A DNA stretch of 64,000 bases from Nocardia vulneris. GTDB lineage: Bacteria > Actinomycetota > Actinomycetes > Mycobacteriales > Mycobacteriaceae. Within the stretch, counting starts at the first letter, position 1. Every line of letters begins with the position of its first letter. The notes under the pieces are model-generated. The model was given only the letters and a program-made list of their open reading frames with translations, was not told the DNA's origin and did no database searches. Position numbers and translations under genes: made by a program. Below, piece by piece: positions 42,580 to 52,033 of the stretch. The DNA is taken from the NCBI RefSeq assembly GCF_001613425.1, contig NZ_BDCI01000010.1, positions 142,328 to 206,327 on the forward strand. The letters run 5' to 3'.

Positions 42580-42969
42580 TCAGTTGGACGGACTCCGCAA
42601 TGCGACCGCCGCACACACGGTGGCCAGCACCCACACGACCGGCCCCACGATCGCGCCGATCAGGTCGACGTATCCGGGTGCCGCGAGCAGCAGGAGGAAG
42701 GCCAGATCGACCACACCGAGTACGACGGCGTTGAGCCAGAAACCCAGACGACTGTTGACCCGGTTCATAGTCACCGCGACGAAGATGGCCTGCGCGCCGA
42801 GCGTGCTCACGCAAATGAAGTACAGCATGCTCTCGGCCGCCGATTCGGTGCCGGGCACGCCGTCGGCGAGGTCGCCGATCACCATGGACAAGCCGAGCCC
42901 CATGTGCAGCACGCCCCATACGACATACAGCGCAGCAGCGGTCGTCGACCACCGACGATTACCTATCAC
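42580..42969 (-). CDS. Four-helix membrane protein, unknown function
   Basis: A 129-residue protein with a GTG start and four transmembrane helices (starting at about residues 10, 48, 80 and 103). It resembles small uncharacterised actinobacterial membrane proteins (VVWGVLHMGLGLSMVIG at the front). No catalytic motif. It lies upstream of the hypothetical gene at 42015 on the same strand. Confidence 0.65.
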   Translation of the reverse strand: MIGNRRWSTTAAALYVVWGVLHMGLGLSMVIGDLADGVPGTESAAESMLYFICVSTLGAQAIFVAVTMNRVNSRLGFWLNAVVLGVVDLAFLLLLAAPGYVDLIGAIVGPVVWVLATVCAAVALRSPSN

Positions 42970-43162
42970 GTCGCCCCCGACCCGTATGGAAAGTGTTGGC
43001 CCGTTGATGTTTTCCGGCCCCGCACAGCAGACTATGCCGTCCGGGCAATGCCCGCATCGGGGTAATCACCGATTTTCGCGCTCCGCAGGTTTCGATGAAC
43101 CCGGTGGTCAGCGGTCTCAGGTGCCGATCGTGCGTCGGCACGGGCGATTTCGGCGGCATCGA

Positions 43163-44257
43163 TCAGTACTGCTGGTTGCCGAGATCGCGGAACCAATCGC
43201 TGATCTGGTTCCGGTCCGGGCTCACCGCCGACGCCAGTTGCAACAGGATTCGCGCCTTCTGCGGGGTGAGGTCGCCTGCACTGATCACGCCCGGGAGATC
43301 GGCGTAGACCGCGCCGGCGCCATAACTGTTGGCGGCGACCAGCGTTATCCCCTTGTCCGCTGCGACTTTTCCGGCCTCGGCTTGCCGCGGGGCCGGGGTG
43401 CCCGCGAACACGATCCCGCGTACACCGGCCGCGACGGCGGCGTCGATGGCTTCACCGCCGGCGTCGACGTAGCCCTGCACGATTTCGACCCGCGGGAGCT
43501 TGCTCTGCTCGATGGTCGAAAGATCGAACGGGGTTGCCCATTTGGTCGGATCCGCGCAGGATCGGGCGCGCGCGGGGGACCGCTGCAATCGGATGCCTGC
43601 CTCATCGATGGTGCCGAGATCGCCATACTCCCGGGTGGTGAAGGTGTTGAGCCGCAAGGTATCCGACTTCACTACGTCGCGGGCGGGGAAGATCTGATCG
43701 TTCAAGGTGACGACGGTGCCGAAGCAGGCGGTACGGTTGCCGGCGGCGAGGCGAATGGCGTTGTACAGGTTGGGCGGGCCGTCACTGCCGAGGGCGGTCC
43801 AAGGCCGCATGGCGCCGGTGACGATGACGGGTTTGCTGCTGCGCACGGTGAGATCGAGGAAGTACGCGAGTTCGCTCATCGACGCGGTGCCGCTGGTCAC
43901 GACGACCGCCGAATGTGTTTGCAGCCGTTGATCGATCAGCGTGGACAGGCCGTAATAGTCGGCGAGGGTGTAGTCGCCGGACGCTTTGCCCGTGCCGCCG
44001 AAGTCTTCCGGGTCCACCTGCGCGATCCGGCCGACTTCGGGCTGGAGCTCACCGACCATATCGCTGACCGATCGTCCACCGGGACGGTACTTCTCGACGG
44101 CGACCCTGCTGTCGCCGACACCTGCGATCGTGCCGCCCATGCCGATCACGGCGACCCTCGGCTGCTCCGATGCGGGTGCGGCGCTGCTGCTGGCACCGCA
44201 GCCGACCACACCGGCGACGAGCGCGGCGACGACGGAGATTCGGACGATACTGCGCAT
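43163..44257 (-). CDS. Asparaginase-family lipoprotein with altered catalytic residues
   Basis: A 364-residue homologue of type II L-asparaginase. The signal peptide ends in the lipobox VVGC (Cys20), so it is held on the cell surface. GGTIAG with Thr43 matches the first catalytic Thr of E. coli AnsB. Aligned to THGTDTMEETAYF, this protein reads TSGTASMSELAYF: the second Thr (124) is kept, but the triad Asp is Ala125 and the preceding His is Ser. Aligned to NAVVTAADK, the triad Lys is Asn174. VTGAMRP and DGPPNLYNA are intact. It is probably inactive as an asparaginase, or uses other chemistry. Confidence 0.85.
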   Translation of the reverse strand: MRSIVRISVVAALVAGVVGCGASSSAAPASEQPRVAVIGMGGTIAGVGDSRVAVEKYRPGGRSVSDMVGELQPEVGRIAQVDPEDFGGTGKASGDYTLADYYGLSTLIDQRLQTHSAVVVTSGTASMSELAYFLDLTVRSSKPVIVTGAMRPWTALGSDGPPNLYNAIRLAAGNRTACFGTVVTLNDQIFPARDVVKSDTLRLNTFTTREYGDLGTIDEAGIRLQRSPARARSCADPTKWATPFDLSTIEQSKLPRVEIVQGYVDAGGEAIDAAVAAGVRGIVFAGTPAPRQAEAGKVAADKGITLVAANSYGAGAVYADLPGVISAGDLTPQKARILLQLASAVSPDRNQISDWFRDLGNQQY

Positions 44258-44481
44258 GGGTCGGGCTCCTGGATGTCGTGGATCGGCTACGACGTTAGGA
44301 ATCGGGCATCCACCAGAGCGTCACCCGCAAGTGTGGATCGCACCCGGTACCCGAGTGCTACGCCGTTGTCGCTTCGAGTTGGTGCCTGCACACCGCCACC
44401 CGCTGACGGAGTTGTCCAGCCCCTGAGTTTGAGGGCTCGGGGCGAGCTAACGTCACTCAGACGTAGGACGACAGACGGGGC

Positions 44482-44976
44482 ATGAGCCTGAAATATGTTT
44501 CCTTACAACGGTTCATGTTCCGTACGGGCGTCGTCGCAGCAGCGATGGTGGCCGGAATGAGCGGGTTCGCCGGGAGCGCCGGTGCCAACCCTGACGATCC
44601 GGTGGCGCAGTTCACCTCGACCCTCACGCGGGTACCGGGGCCCAATTGTGCCGCGATCATCAATGCCGAGACGGTGCCGCAGCCGCAGTCCGGTACGTTC
44701 GGTGTTCGGGTGAAGATCACGCAGACCGGGGAGTTCTGCGGGGGCTATCACCTCACCGTGCACTGGCGCAACGTCGACACCGGCCTGACCAGCGGACAGT
44801 CCCAACGTGTCGAAGGCACCTCCGTCGTCGGCATGCCGGACAACGTGATCACCGGCATCGGTATGGCGCCGGGTGCCGGAAAGGTGGAGGCGTGGATCGA
44901 CACGTACTCCCAGGTGTATCCGCAGAATGTGGATCTGGAACACCTCACGGGACGCGCGACGTTCACGCCCGGCTGA
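44482..44976 (+). CDS. Secreted protein, unknown function
   Basis: A 164-residue protein. The signal peptide (FRTGVVAAAMVAGMSGFAGSAGA, cleavage near 36) is followed by an all-beta domain with Cys in GPNCAAI and GEFCGGY that may pair (GTFGVRVKITQTG, YHLTVHWRNVDTG, KVEAWIDTYSQ). It looks like an immunoglobulin-like or jelly-roll secreted protein of actinobacteria. I recognise no family. It is followed by a strong terminator. Confidence 0.7.
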   Translation: MSLKYVSLQRFMFRTGVVAAAMVAGMSGFAGSAGANPDDPVAQFTSTLTRVPGPNCAAIINAETVPQPQSGTFGVRVKITQTGEFCGGYHLTVHWRNVDTGLTSGQSQRVEGTSVVGMPDNVITGIGMAPGAGKVEAWIDTYSQVYPQNVDLEHLTGRATFTPG

Positions 44977-44996
44977 TCACCCGACGGATCGACTGG

Positions 44997-45031
44997 GCGG
45001 TGGCAGGGATCGACCGGATCCCTGCCACCGC
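44997..45031. terminator. Bidirectional terminator between the secreted-protein gene and corA
   Basis: Perfect 15-bp arms, GCGGTGGCAGGGATC (44997-45011) and GATCCCTGCCACCGC (45017-45031), with a 5-base loop, 20 bases past the plus-strand stop. Confidence 0.75.
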
Positions 45032-45068
45032 ACCCGGTCGCGCGACCCGGCACCGCTGTGGCTCAACG

Positions 45069-46025
45069 TCATAGCCACCCTTTACGACGGAAGACGATGT
45101 GCACCAAGGCCGCGAGGGTGATCATCAGCGTGAGCGCGGCAGGGTAGCCGTAGGTCCACGAAAGTTCGGGCATCCCTTCGAAATTCATGCCGTAGATGCC
45201 CGCGACGAGGGTGGGGGCGGCCGCGGTGGCGACCCAGGCGGAGATCTTGCGCATGTCTTCGTTCTGGCGGATACCGACCTGGGTGAGATTGGCGTCGAGC
45301 ACCCCGTCGAGTAATTCACGGCGCGCGCGGACGCGGCTATCGATGTGCCGGAAATGGCGGTCGATTTCGTGCAGGGCTTGTTCGCCGACGTCGGCGCTGT
45401 AGGGATCGTCGGTGATCCAGGCGGGCAGGCGACGGCGGACCAGACGTTCGAGCGGTTCGTCGACGAGTGCGGCCGTGGTTTGTTCGAACTCCATCAGCAG
45501 GCGTCGTAGCCGGTAGATCTGCTCGACCGGGTTCGCTCGATCGGTGGAAAAGACTTCACCCTCAACCTGTTTGATCGCCCGGTCGAGCTGGTCGAGCAGG
45601 GCCAGGTAACTGTCGATGATGAAGTCGAGGACGAGGCGAAATGCGGCGAGCGGACCATCGGTCCGGGTGCGCGGGGGAGTGATCTCGGTGCCGACTGTCA
45701 CGATGAAATCCCTTCCGATGGCGAGCAATACGTCCACCACGTCGATGGAGGTGTCGCTGGAATCGAACTGGCCCGTGGCCAACGCGATGATCACTGTCTC
45801 GTCTTGGACCGCCAAGCCTGGACGTTGCAGCGAACGATGCGCTTTGGACAGCAACGCCGGATCCAGGCCCACCGCCTGTTCCAGCTGTGCGAGGTCGTCG
45901 TCGTCGAGATCCCGCACCCCGAGCCAGGTGAAAGTCCCCGGTGGCTTCCGGTTGCCGTCGGTACCGGTCGACCGGAGCTCGGGGCACAGCTGTCCGTCGA
46001 GGTAGACGGCATCATCGGTGATCAT
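45069..46025 (-). CDS. corA: CorA-type divalent cation transporter
   Basis: A 318-residue protein. A long cytoplasmic alpha/beta funnel domain and a stalk helix (about 150-255, ANPVEQIYRLRRLLMEFEQTT) lead to two C-terminal transmembrane helices. The pore signature is YGMNFEGMPEL, the GMN motif of CorA. A short basic tail (RRKGWL) ends the protein. It forms a pentameric magnesium or cobalt channel. Confidence 0.94.
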   Translation of the reverse strand: MITDDAVYLDGQLCPELRSTGTDGNRKPPGTFTWLGVRDLDDDDLAQLEQAVGLDPALLSKAHRSLQRPGLAVQDETVIIALATGQFDSSDTSIDVVDVLLAIGRDFIVTVGTEITPPRTRTDGPLAAFRLVLDFIIDSYLALLDQLDRAIKQVEGEVFSTDRANPVEQIYRLRRLLMEFEQTTAALVDEPLERLVRRRLPAWITDDPYSADVGEQALHEIDRHFRHIDSRVRARRELLDGVLDANLTQVGIRQNEDMRKISAWVATAAAPTLVAGIYGMNFEGMPELSWTYGYPAALTLMITLAALVHIVFRRKGWL

Positions 46026-46111
46026 GCCCGCATTGTGCCCCGGACCGGATCACCGTTTACCGGCGTCCCGGTGCCGACCCGGGTCGCAGCACTCAGCTCA
46101 CCCTGTGTACG

Positions 46112-46486
46112 TCAGGGCGGTGGCTGGTTCGGGGCGTACTGTCGCACGATCCATCGGCAGATCACGTCGACGACGTAGGCGTGTTCGGCGTCGTCGAGTT
46201 CGTGCCCGGCGGGAATGTCGTGCCAGCGGGCGAGACAGGTGCGGCAGCAGGTGGCGGTGGCGTGCTGGGCGACGAAGACGGGATGTCCGCGGTAGGGCGT
46301 CTGCTTGCCGTCGTTGCGCGGTTCGGCCGGGGCCAGCCTGCGGGCGATCAGGTCCTCGGCGTGCTTGCGGACGGTCGCGATCCCGCGCAGGTCGACCACC
46401 GCGCGGTCGCGCCCACGCAGCCGGAACTTCGCGCGGAAATGATGCTGTCCGATCCGATCCAGTCTGTCGTCGAGGTCGTCCGTCAA
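46112..46486 (-). CDS. DUF4186 protein
   Basis: A 124-residue protein matching DUF4186: RAKFRLRGRDRAVVDLRG, then RNDGKQTPYRGHPVFVAQHATATCCRTCLARWHDIPAGHEL, with a C-C-x2-C cluster and three His that may bind a metal. Translation seems to start at TTG 46486, overlapping the stop of a 38-codon frame upstream. Function is unknown; it is found widely beside unrelated genes. Confidence 0.85.
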   Translation of the reverse strand: MTDDLDDRLDRIGQHHFRAKFRLRGRDRAVVDLRGIATVRKHAEDLIARRLAPAEPRNDGKQTPYRGHPVFVAQHATATCCRTCLARWHDIPAGHELDDAEHAYVVDVICRWIVRQYAPNQPPP

Positions 46487-46599
46487 AGGTTCGGGACCAG
46501 TCCGCGTGCCGTGCGCCCGCCGAGCACCATCCCGTAGAACGCCATCGCCTGCCGCACGTCACCGCCGCATCCGACGTACCGTTTGGCTCTGACCGTCAC
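46483..46599 (-). pseudogene. Short frame resembling the start of a PhnB/VOC-like protein
   Basis: Thirty-eight codons from GTG 46599. RYVGCGGDVRQAMAFYGMVLGG recalls the first helix of PhnB-like VOC proteins (GNAREAMAFYxxVFGG), but nothing of the remaining fold follows. Its stop overlaps the DUF4186 start. A remnant or chance frame. Confidence 0.2.
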
Positions 46600-46788
46600 G
46601 AAATCGACGCTACCAGCGCAGATCAACGCTATCCAGCAGCGCCCACCGAACCCCTGCAATAGGCCGCAGGGGAGGAACAGTGGCACGGAATCTACTGGGG
46701 AACCTCCGGGTGTTCCCGGATGTGCGGGGCGAATGGGCGCGCTTACAGTCCGTGCAGGAACCGATGTGGGAAGGGACGGCGAGTCGAT

Positions 46789-47850
46789 ATGGCTTTTATC
46801 GGCAGCAGGGGTGGGCTTGCCCTCGCAGCGTTGCTACTGTCGGCGGTTGTGGCGGGGTGTGCGTCGTCGGATGAAAGACCCGACGCGCCTTATCATTCGA
46901 CCGACGTGACGGTGCGCAACAACGGAATCACCCTCGGTGGCACCCTGACCGTTCCCGATCGAAAAGGCCCGTTTCCCGCAGTGGTTCTGGTGCCCGGCGG
47001 TGGTAAGCAAACTCGTGACGAGGAGTTCGCGGCACACAAGCCTTTTCTGGTCATCGCCGATGCGTTGACCAGGGCCGGGTACGCGGTCCTGCGGTCCGAC
47101 GATCGCGGGGTCGGCGCGAGCACCGGGGACAAGAGCGCGGCCACCTACGCCGATCTCGCCTCGGATGTGCTCGCGCAAATCTCTTATCTGCGTGAACGAT
47201 CGGATATCGATCGCACTCGCATCGGCGTGCTGGGGCACAGCCAGGGCGGTTCCCTGGCGCCGCTGGTAGCGCAGCAGGCACCCGACAAGGTCGCGTTCAC
47301 CGTGCTGATGGCGGGACCGGCGCAGCACGGATGCGAAGTCCTCGAGCATCAGATGCGGGTGCAGCTGCAGGCGACCGGGACGACCTCCCCCGACCGGCTG
47401 GCGGCGAGCGACGCTGCCGTGCAAACCGAATGCGATCTCCTGCGGGCCGGCAATTTCGACGAAGCGCGACGAAATGCCCGCGAAGCGAATCGGCGGCTTC
47501 CGGAGGCCGAACAATCCCGTGACGAAGATATCGACAAGTCGATCAATCAGGAATATGCGGCTCAGTCGACTTACGACCCCGCGCCCGCGTTGCGCGCTTT
47601 GCGAGTCCCCGTCCTTGCCCTTTTCGGAACCAAGGACGTGCAGGTCGAAGCCGCGGTCAACGACCCGCTGATGCGTGCACTGCTGGCAGGCAACCCGAAG
47701 GCGACCGTGCACACCTTCGAGGGCGTGAACCATCTCATGCAACCAGCGGTCACCGGCATGCCGGATGAATACGCGCGAACCGAGACCACCACCGACCCGA
47801 AAGTGCTCGACTACATCAAGACCTGGCTGGACCAGAACACGCGGAGTTGA
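46789..47850 (+). CDS. Lipoprotein alpha/beta hydrolase (serine aminopeptidase-like)
   Basis: A 353-residue protein from ATG 46789. The signal peptide ends with the lipobox VAGC (Cys24), so it is anchored outside the membrane. The alpha/beta hydrolase domain has FPAVVLVPGGG, the RSDDRGVGAS motif, nucleophile Ser in GHSQGG, the acid in LFGTKDVQV and His in GVNHLMQP. This is the Hydrolase_4/serine aminopeptidase group of extracellular esterases. Similar proteins are common in Bacteroides and actinobacteria with unknown substrates. Confidence 0.88.
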   Translation: MAFIGSRGGLALAALLLSAVVAGCASSDERPDAPYHSTDVTVRNNGITLGGTLTVPDRKGPFPAVVLVPGGGKQTRDEEFAAHKPFLVIADALTRAGYAVLRSDDRGVGASTGDKSAATYADLASDVLAQISYLRERSDIDRTRIGVLGHSQGGSLAPLVAQQAPDKVAFTVLMAGPAQHGCEVLEHQMRVQLQATGTTSPDRLAASDAAVQTECDLLRAGNFDEARRNAREANRRLPEAEQSRDEDIDKSINQEYAAQSTYDPAPALRALRVPVLALFGTKDVQVEAAVNDPLMRALLAGNPKATVHTFEGVNHLMQPAVTGMPDEYARTETTTDPKVLDYIKTWLDQNTRS

Positions 47851-47867
47851 ATACCGCGGCCTTCGGT

Positions 47868-48293
47868 TCAGGGATGCATGCGGGCACCTTTGAGTACTTT
47901 GTCCACCACATTGCGCGGTCCGTAGACGGCGACGCCGACGAGGTCCAGATCGCCGGTGCCGACCGCGCGCACCGCGGCCCGATTGTCCTGATCGTTTCCG
48001 GTGGTGAACAGGTCGGAGGTGAACACCGCCGTGCGCAGTTCCCGCGCCAGCGCCTTGCCGTGTGCGTTGCGCACGACCTCTTTGCTGCCTTCGAACACGA
48101 GCACGGGCTGCCGGAACATCGGCAGGTAGCTGGTCGCGTCCGCGTCTTCGTACGGTTCCCCGATCACCTCCGGTTGCACCGTGCCGAGACCGCTGACCAG
48201 GAAGGCTGTCACATTCAGCCGCTGCCAGGTCGGCAAGTCCGCCCGCAGCAGTACCGCGATCTTGGTATCGAAACGCACGTTCTCCATGCCCAC
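47868..48293 (-). CDS. DUF2000 family protein
   Basis: A 141-residue protein; ATG at 48293 or 48287. DTKIAVLLRADLPTWQRLNVTAFLVSGLG is the DUF2000 start, and the middle reads YEDADATSYLPMFRQPVLVF. The fold is alpha/beta and cytoplasmic. DUF2000 genes are typically beside AraC regulators, as here (divergent AraC gene 44 bases away), which suggests the regulator controls it. The biochemical role is unknown. Confidence 0.88.
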   Translation of the reverse strand: MGMENVRFDTKIAVLLRADLPTWQRLNVTAFLVSGLGTVQPEVIGEPYEDADATSYLPMFRQPVLVFEGSKEVVRNAHGKALARELRTAVFTSDLFTTGNDQDNRAAVRAVGTGDLDLVGVAVYGPRNVVDKVLKGARMHP

Positions 48294-48337
48294 GACTCTC
48301 CCGTGGACCGGCCCGGCAAGGCTTGTACGATCCTGGC

Positions 48338-49186
48338 ATGGTTGCGGGCGGTGCGATCGAGCAGGTCAGAGCCTGGCAGCCGCGAGTGCCGGGCATCGTC
48401 GAGGTCTTCCATGCCCGTTTCGTCGAGCACGTCTACCCGATGCACGCCCACGACTCCTGGACGCTGCTGATCGTCGACGACGGGATGGTCCGCTACGACC
48501 TCGACCGGCACGAGCACGGCGTCCTCGGCTCGGTGGTGTCGCTGCTGCCGCCGCACGTGCCACACAACGGTCAGGCGGCGACCGCGGGCGGGTTCCGCAA
48601 GCGCGTGCTCTATCTCGACGACGCGCAGCTCTGCGACGCGATGATCGGTCGTGCGGTCGATACGCCCACCTTCACCGACCCGCTGCTGCACCGGCGAATC
48701 CGCCAATTGCACACTGTCCTTGCGCATTCCGGCGCGGAGTTCGAGGCCGCGAGCCGCCTCGCCCTCATCCACGATCGGCTGCGCAACCTCCTGTGCGGCA
48801 CGGATCCGGCGCCGCGGCACGCCGATCCGGGGCTGGCCCACCGTCTGCGCGAGCTGCTCGATTCCCGTACTGCCGAAGGACTTTCGCTCACCGAGGCGGC
48901 GGCGGTATTGCACGCCGACGCCACCCATCTGATTCGCGCGTTCCGCCGCGAGTTCGGGATGCCGCCGCACCAGTACCTGATTTCCCGCCGGGTCGATCTT
49001 GCCCGCCCGCTGCTCCTGGGTGGCATGCCCGCGCGAGATGTGGCGGCCGCCACCGGCTTTCATGACCAACCGCATCTGACCCGGCACTTCAAGCGCATTC
49101 TGGGCACGACGCCGGGTCGATACGCGCAGAGCGCGGCGACCTGGCCGCACCCCGCGCGTGGCCCGGCTGCGTCGCACACCACTTGA
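48338..49186 (+). CDS. AraC-family regulator with cupin N-terminal domain
   Basis: A 282-residue regulator. A cupin-type sensor domain (HARFVEHVYPMHAHDSWTLLIVDDG with the HxH metal-like motif) is followed by two helix-turn-helices (LSLTEAAAVLHADATHLIRAFRREFGMPPHQYL and MPARDVAAATGFHDQPHLTRHFKRILGTTPGRY). The last is the AraC signature. It is divergent from the DUF2000 gene, its likely target. Confidence 0.93.
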   Translation: MVAGGAIEQVRAWQPRVPGIVEVFHARFVEHVYPMHAHDSWTLLIVDDGMVRYDLDRHEHGVLGSVVSLLPPHVPHNGQAATAGGFRKRVLYLDDAQLCDAMIGRAVDTPTFTDPLLHRRIRQLHTVLAHSGAEFEAASRLALIHDRLRNLLCGTDPAPRHADPGLAHRLRELLDSRTAEGLSLTEAAAVLHADATHLIRAFRREFGMPPHQYLISRRVDLARPLLLGGMPARDVAAATGFHDQPHLTRHFKRILGTTPGRYAQSAATWPHPARGPAASHTT

Positions 49187-49216
49187 TCAGCGGCACAGCC
49201 CTTTTCGCGGTACCGG

Positions 49217-50314
49217 TCAGCGTGGCAGCGTTGCCACCTGGACGCGCTGGCTGTCCTTGTCGGAGAGGAACGACGCGAGTTCCCGGCCCTGCTCGGCGAC
49301 TGCGGTGGACTCGGCCCGGGACAAGCGGCGCAGCGGGGCGACGTGCACCGTGCCCGCCTCCTCGGTCCACGTGGCCGCGACCCGGCCGTCGACCAGCACG
49401 ACGCGCGCACCGGCGACCGACAGACCGCGGTGCTCGTCATCGATGATCCGGCTGCGGTCGTGATAGCCGAGGATCGCGTTGTCGAACGCGGGGAGGAAAC
49501 GCACCGGGGCGGGGGTGTCCGGGTCGGGGCGGGGCGCGTCCGGCAGGTCGAGCAGCTCACGCCCGCGTTCGTCGCGGAAGGTCACCAGCTCCGGGTGGAG
49601 CGCGCTCACCGCGGCGGGCAGTCCGGCGAGGCCGCACCAGGCGCGCAGGTCGGCCGAGGCCGCCGGTCCGAAGGCGGCCAGGTAGCGCCGGACCAGCTCT
49701 CGGCCGACCAGATCGGCATCGTCCGGAAGCGGGGCGAGCGGGCGGCCCAGCCACATGGTCAGCGGCTGATAGCGTGCTCCCGCTTTCGCGCGCCACAGCC
49801 CGCGCGGTGGCAGTTGCACCGTCGGGATGCGGGCGGCGATCAGGATTTCCCCCAGTGCTCGTGGTCCTGGGGCCGGCCAGCGGTCGGCGAGTGCCCGCGC
49901 CAGTTCGGCCATCGTGCGCGGCGCGCCGTCGGCCAGCAGCGCGCTGCCCGCTTCCTCGAGTTCGTCCAGATCCACGCCGGCCAGTTCGCGGCGATAGGTT
50001 CCGAGCACGCGCTGGCACAGCATGGCGTGGTGGCGCGACCGCCAGGCCAGCGCGTCGTCGGCGGTGAGCAGGTGGACGGTGCGGCGCATGAGGTGCAGGC
50101 GCACCACCCGGCGTTCGGTGAGCAGCTCGTCGAGCACGGCCGGCTCGAACGCGCGCATCCGCGACCAGAGACCGATGAACGGTTCCTGCGGCTCTTGCGC
50201 TTGCAGTCCGCACAGGTGGGCGACGGCATCGAGCGTGGTTATCTCGGCACGGTCGAGCAGCATTTGCCGGGCGAGTGTGGCCCGGTTGAGCGCCCGGGGC
50301 GTCAGTATCGTCAT
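49217..50314 (-). CDS. Winged-helix DNA-binding domain protein (HTH_42/AlkX-YcaQ-like)
   Basis: A 365-residue protein of the PF06224 group. The family QxQ signature is visible in CGLQAQEPQEPF, followed by RTVHLLTADDALAWRSRH and, in the C-terminal half, FLPAFDNAILGYHDRSRII. Related proteins include YcaQ/AlkX/AlZ-type glycosylases that unhook DNA crosslinks; the QxQ or QxD-type catalytic motif is seen here as Q-A-Q. A DNA repair role is a reasonable inference but unproven for this subgroup. Confidence 0.85.
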   Translation of the reverse strand: MTILTPRALNRATLARQMLLDRAEITTLDAVAHLCGLQAQEPQEPFIGLWSRMRAFEPAVLDELLTERRVVRLHLMRRTVHLLTADDALAWRSRHHAMLCQRVLGTYRRELAGVDLDELEEAGSALLADGAPRTMAELARALADRWPAPGPRALGEILIAARIPTVQLPPRGLWRAKAGARYQPLTMWLGRPLAPLPDDADLVGRELVRRYLAAFGPAASADLRAWCGLAGLPAAVSALHPELVTFRDERGRELLDLPDAPRPDPDTPAPVRFLPAFDNAILGYHDRSRIIDDEHRGLSVAGARVVLVDGRVAATWTEEAGTVHVAPLRRLSRAESTAVAEQGRELASFLSDKDSQRVQVATLPR

Positions 50315-50434
50315 CCGATCATGTCGCCGCGCGCGACCCGTCCGCTGGTGCGTGTTCTCATCGGGGTGTCCTCTCGGTCGTCAGATTGGCCGTCCGGGGC
50401 GGGAGCACGTCTCCCGCCCCCTCGTGACGTGGTG

Positions 50435-50857
50435 CTATCCGTTGTATCCGCTGACGACATCGAGCACCCAGACCACGCCGAAGCGGTCACGCAGCATCCC
50501 GTAGGCGGGCGCCCAACCCGCCGGTCCCAGCGGGACCACGACGGTCGCGTCGGCGCGAAGTGTTTCCCAGTAGCCGGTGATCTCCTCGACGCTTTCGCCG
50601 CGCAGGGAAACGAAGAACGAATTCTCGCCCTGGTGGTAGCCCATCCGCGCGGGCACGTCGTAGGCCATGACGTGAAAGCCGTTCTCGGCCAGTACCTGTC
50701 CCCACATCACCTGGTCGGCCGCGGACTCGTCCTCGACGTTCCCGGCGTCCTTGTACGTGATGACGGCAAGGTGGCCACCGAACACGGACCGGTAGAACTC
50801 CAACGCCGCGCGGGCGTCGCCGCGGAAGTTCAGGTGGGTGGTGGTCGTGACGGACAT
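50435..50857 (-). CDS. VOC family protein, PhnB-like
   Basis: A 140-residue protein from ATG 50857. The PhnB/3-dmu-9_3-mt pattern THLNFRGDARAALEFYRSVFGGHL is present, then SFFVSLRGESVEEITGYWETL and DRFGVVWVLDV. Function is unknown; such proteins are often annotated as demethylubiquinone-like. It is divergent from a WYL-type regulator 89 bases away, its likely controller. Confidence 0.88.
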   Translation of the reverse strand: MSVTTTTHLNFRGDARAALEFYRSVFGGHLAVITYKDAGNVEDESAADQVMWGQVLAENGFHVMAYDVPARMGYHQGENSFFVSLRGESVEEITGYWETLRADATVVVPLGPAGWAPAYGMLRDRFGVVWVLDVVSGYNG

Positions 50858-50946
50858 GCTTGCTCCTCTGTGTCGACTTGCTGCCGAGACCACGGTCGCA
50901 AGAGAAGCGGTCAGTTTGTGTCCGCTACTTCCGGCAGAATCAAAAT

Positions 50947-51909
50947 ATGCCGAAGACTTCCGCACGGCTGCTGACGTTGCTGTCGCTGTTGCAGGCGCGC
51001 CGGGACTGGCCGGGGACCGTACTGGCCGAGCGACTGGAGGTCAGTCCGCGCACCGTACGCCGCGACGTCGACCGCCTGCGCGAACTCGGCTACCCCATCG
51101 TGACCACCAAGGGACCGGACGGCGGATACCGGCTCGGCGCGGGCACACAACTGCCGCCGCTGCTGTTCGACGACGAGCAAGCCGTCGCACTGACCGTCGC
51201 TCTGCAGATGGCTACGACCGCCGGGGCGGGCATCGAGGAGGGCGCGGTGCGGGCGCTGAACACCCTCCGCCAGGTGATGCCCGCACGGCTGCGTCACCGC
51301 ATCGGCACCCTTCAGGTCACCGCCGTCGAGCACCCCGCCGCACCACCGCTCGACAGTGCGGTGTTGCTGGCGATCAGCGCGGCTGTGCACGCCCGCGAGG
51401 TGCTGCGCTTCGACTACGCCGGTGCGGGCCCGCCCGCGGTTACGCCGCCGCGGCGAGTGGAGCCGCACCATCTCGTCACCCGGGGTGGCCGTTGGTACCT
51501 CGTGGCGTGGGACCCGGACCGCGACGACTGGCGGATCTTCCGCGCCGACCGGATCTCGCCGCGCACCCCGACCGGCCCGCGCTTCGTCCCTCGTGACCTG
51601 CCCGGCGCGAACGTGGCGGCCTTCGTCGCGAACAGGTTCGCCGGCTCCGACGGCTCGGGCGGCCGGCCCTGCCGCGGCGAGGTCATCCTGGCCCGGCCCG
51701 CCGCCGAGGTGTCACCCTTCCTGCACGACGGGATAGTCGAGGACCTCGGCCCGGACCGTTGCCGAGTCGTGCTGGGCTCCTGGTCGTGGCCCGCCCTGGC
51801 CGCCGCGATCGGTCTGTTCGACACCGATATCGAGGTCGTCGGGCCCGCCGAGCTGAAAGCAGCTTTCGGCCGGCTGGCCCGCCGCTACGCCGCCACCGCG
51901 ACCAGCTGA
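50947..51909 (+). CDS. HTH/WYL-domain transcriptional regulator (YafY-like)
   Basis: A 320-residue regulator. The N-terminal HTH_11 winged helix (about 1-60) reads LAERLEVSPRTVRRDVDRLRELGYPI. The WYL domain (about 130-235) contains GGRWYLVAWDPDRDDWRIFRADRIS, followed by a C-terminal extension (about 245-315). WYL domains sense nucleic-acid or nucleotide-like ligands. It probably controls the divergent VOC gene. Confidence 0.93.
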   Translation: MPKTSARLLTLLSLLQARRDWPGTVLAERLEVSPRTVRRDVDRLRELGYPIVTTKGPDGGYRLGAGTQLPPLLFDDEQAVALTVALQMATTAGAGIEEGAVRALNTLRQVMPARLRHRIGTLQVTAVEHPAAPPLDSAVLLAISAAVHAREVLRFDYAGAGPPAVTPPRRVEPHHLVTRGGRWYLVAWDPDRDDWRIFRADRISPRTPTGPRFVPRDLPGANVAAFVANRFAGSDGSGGRPCRGEVILARPAAEVSPFLHDGIVEDLGPDRCRVVLGSWSWPALAAAIGLFDTDIEVVGPAELKAAFGRLARRYAATATS

Positions 51910-52033
51910 TCCCCGGCCCGGCTCATCCGGTGCGGTGCGCATCGACTGTTCGAGACCCCCCAAACCTGGGGGTACCGCCTACCGCGCGCAATCATGGATC
52001 GTGTTCCTGTCTCCCGACGAAGAGGACACTCTT

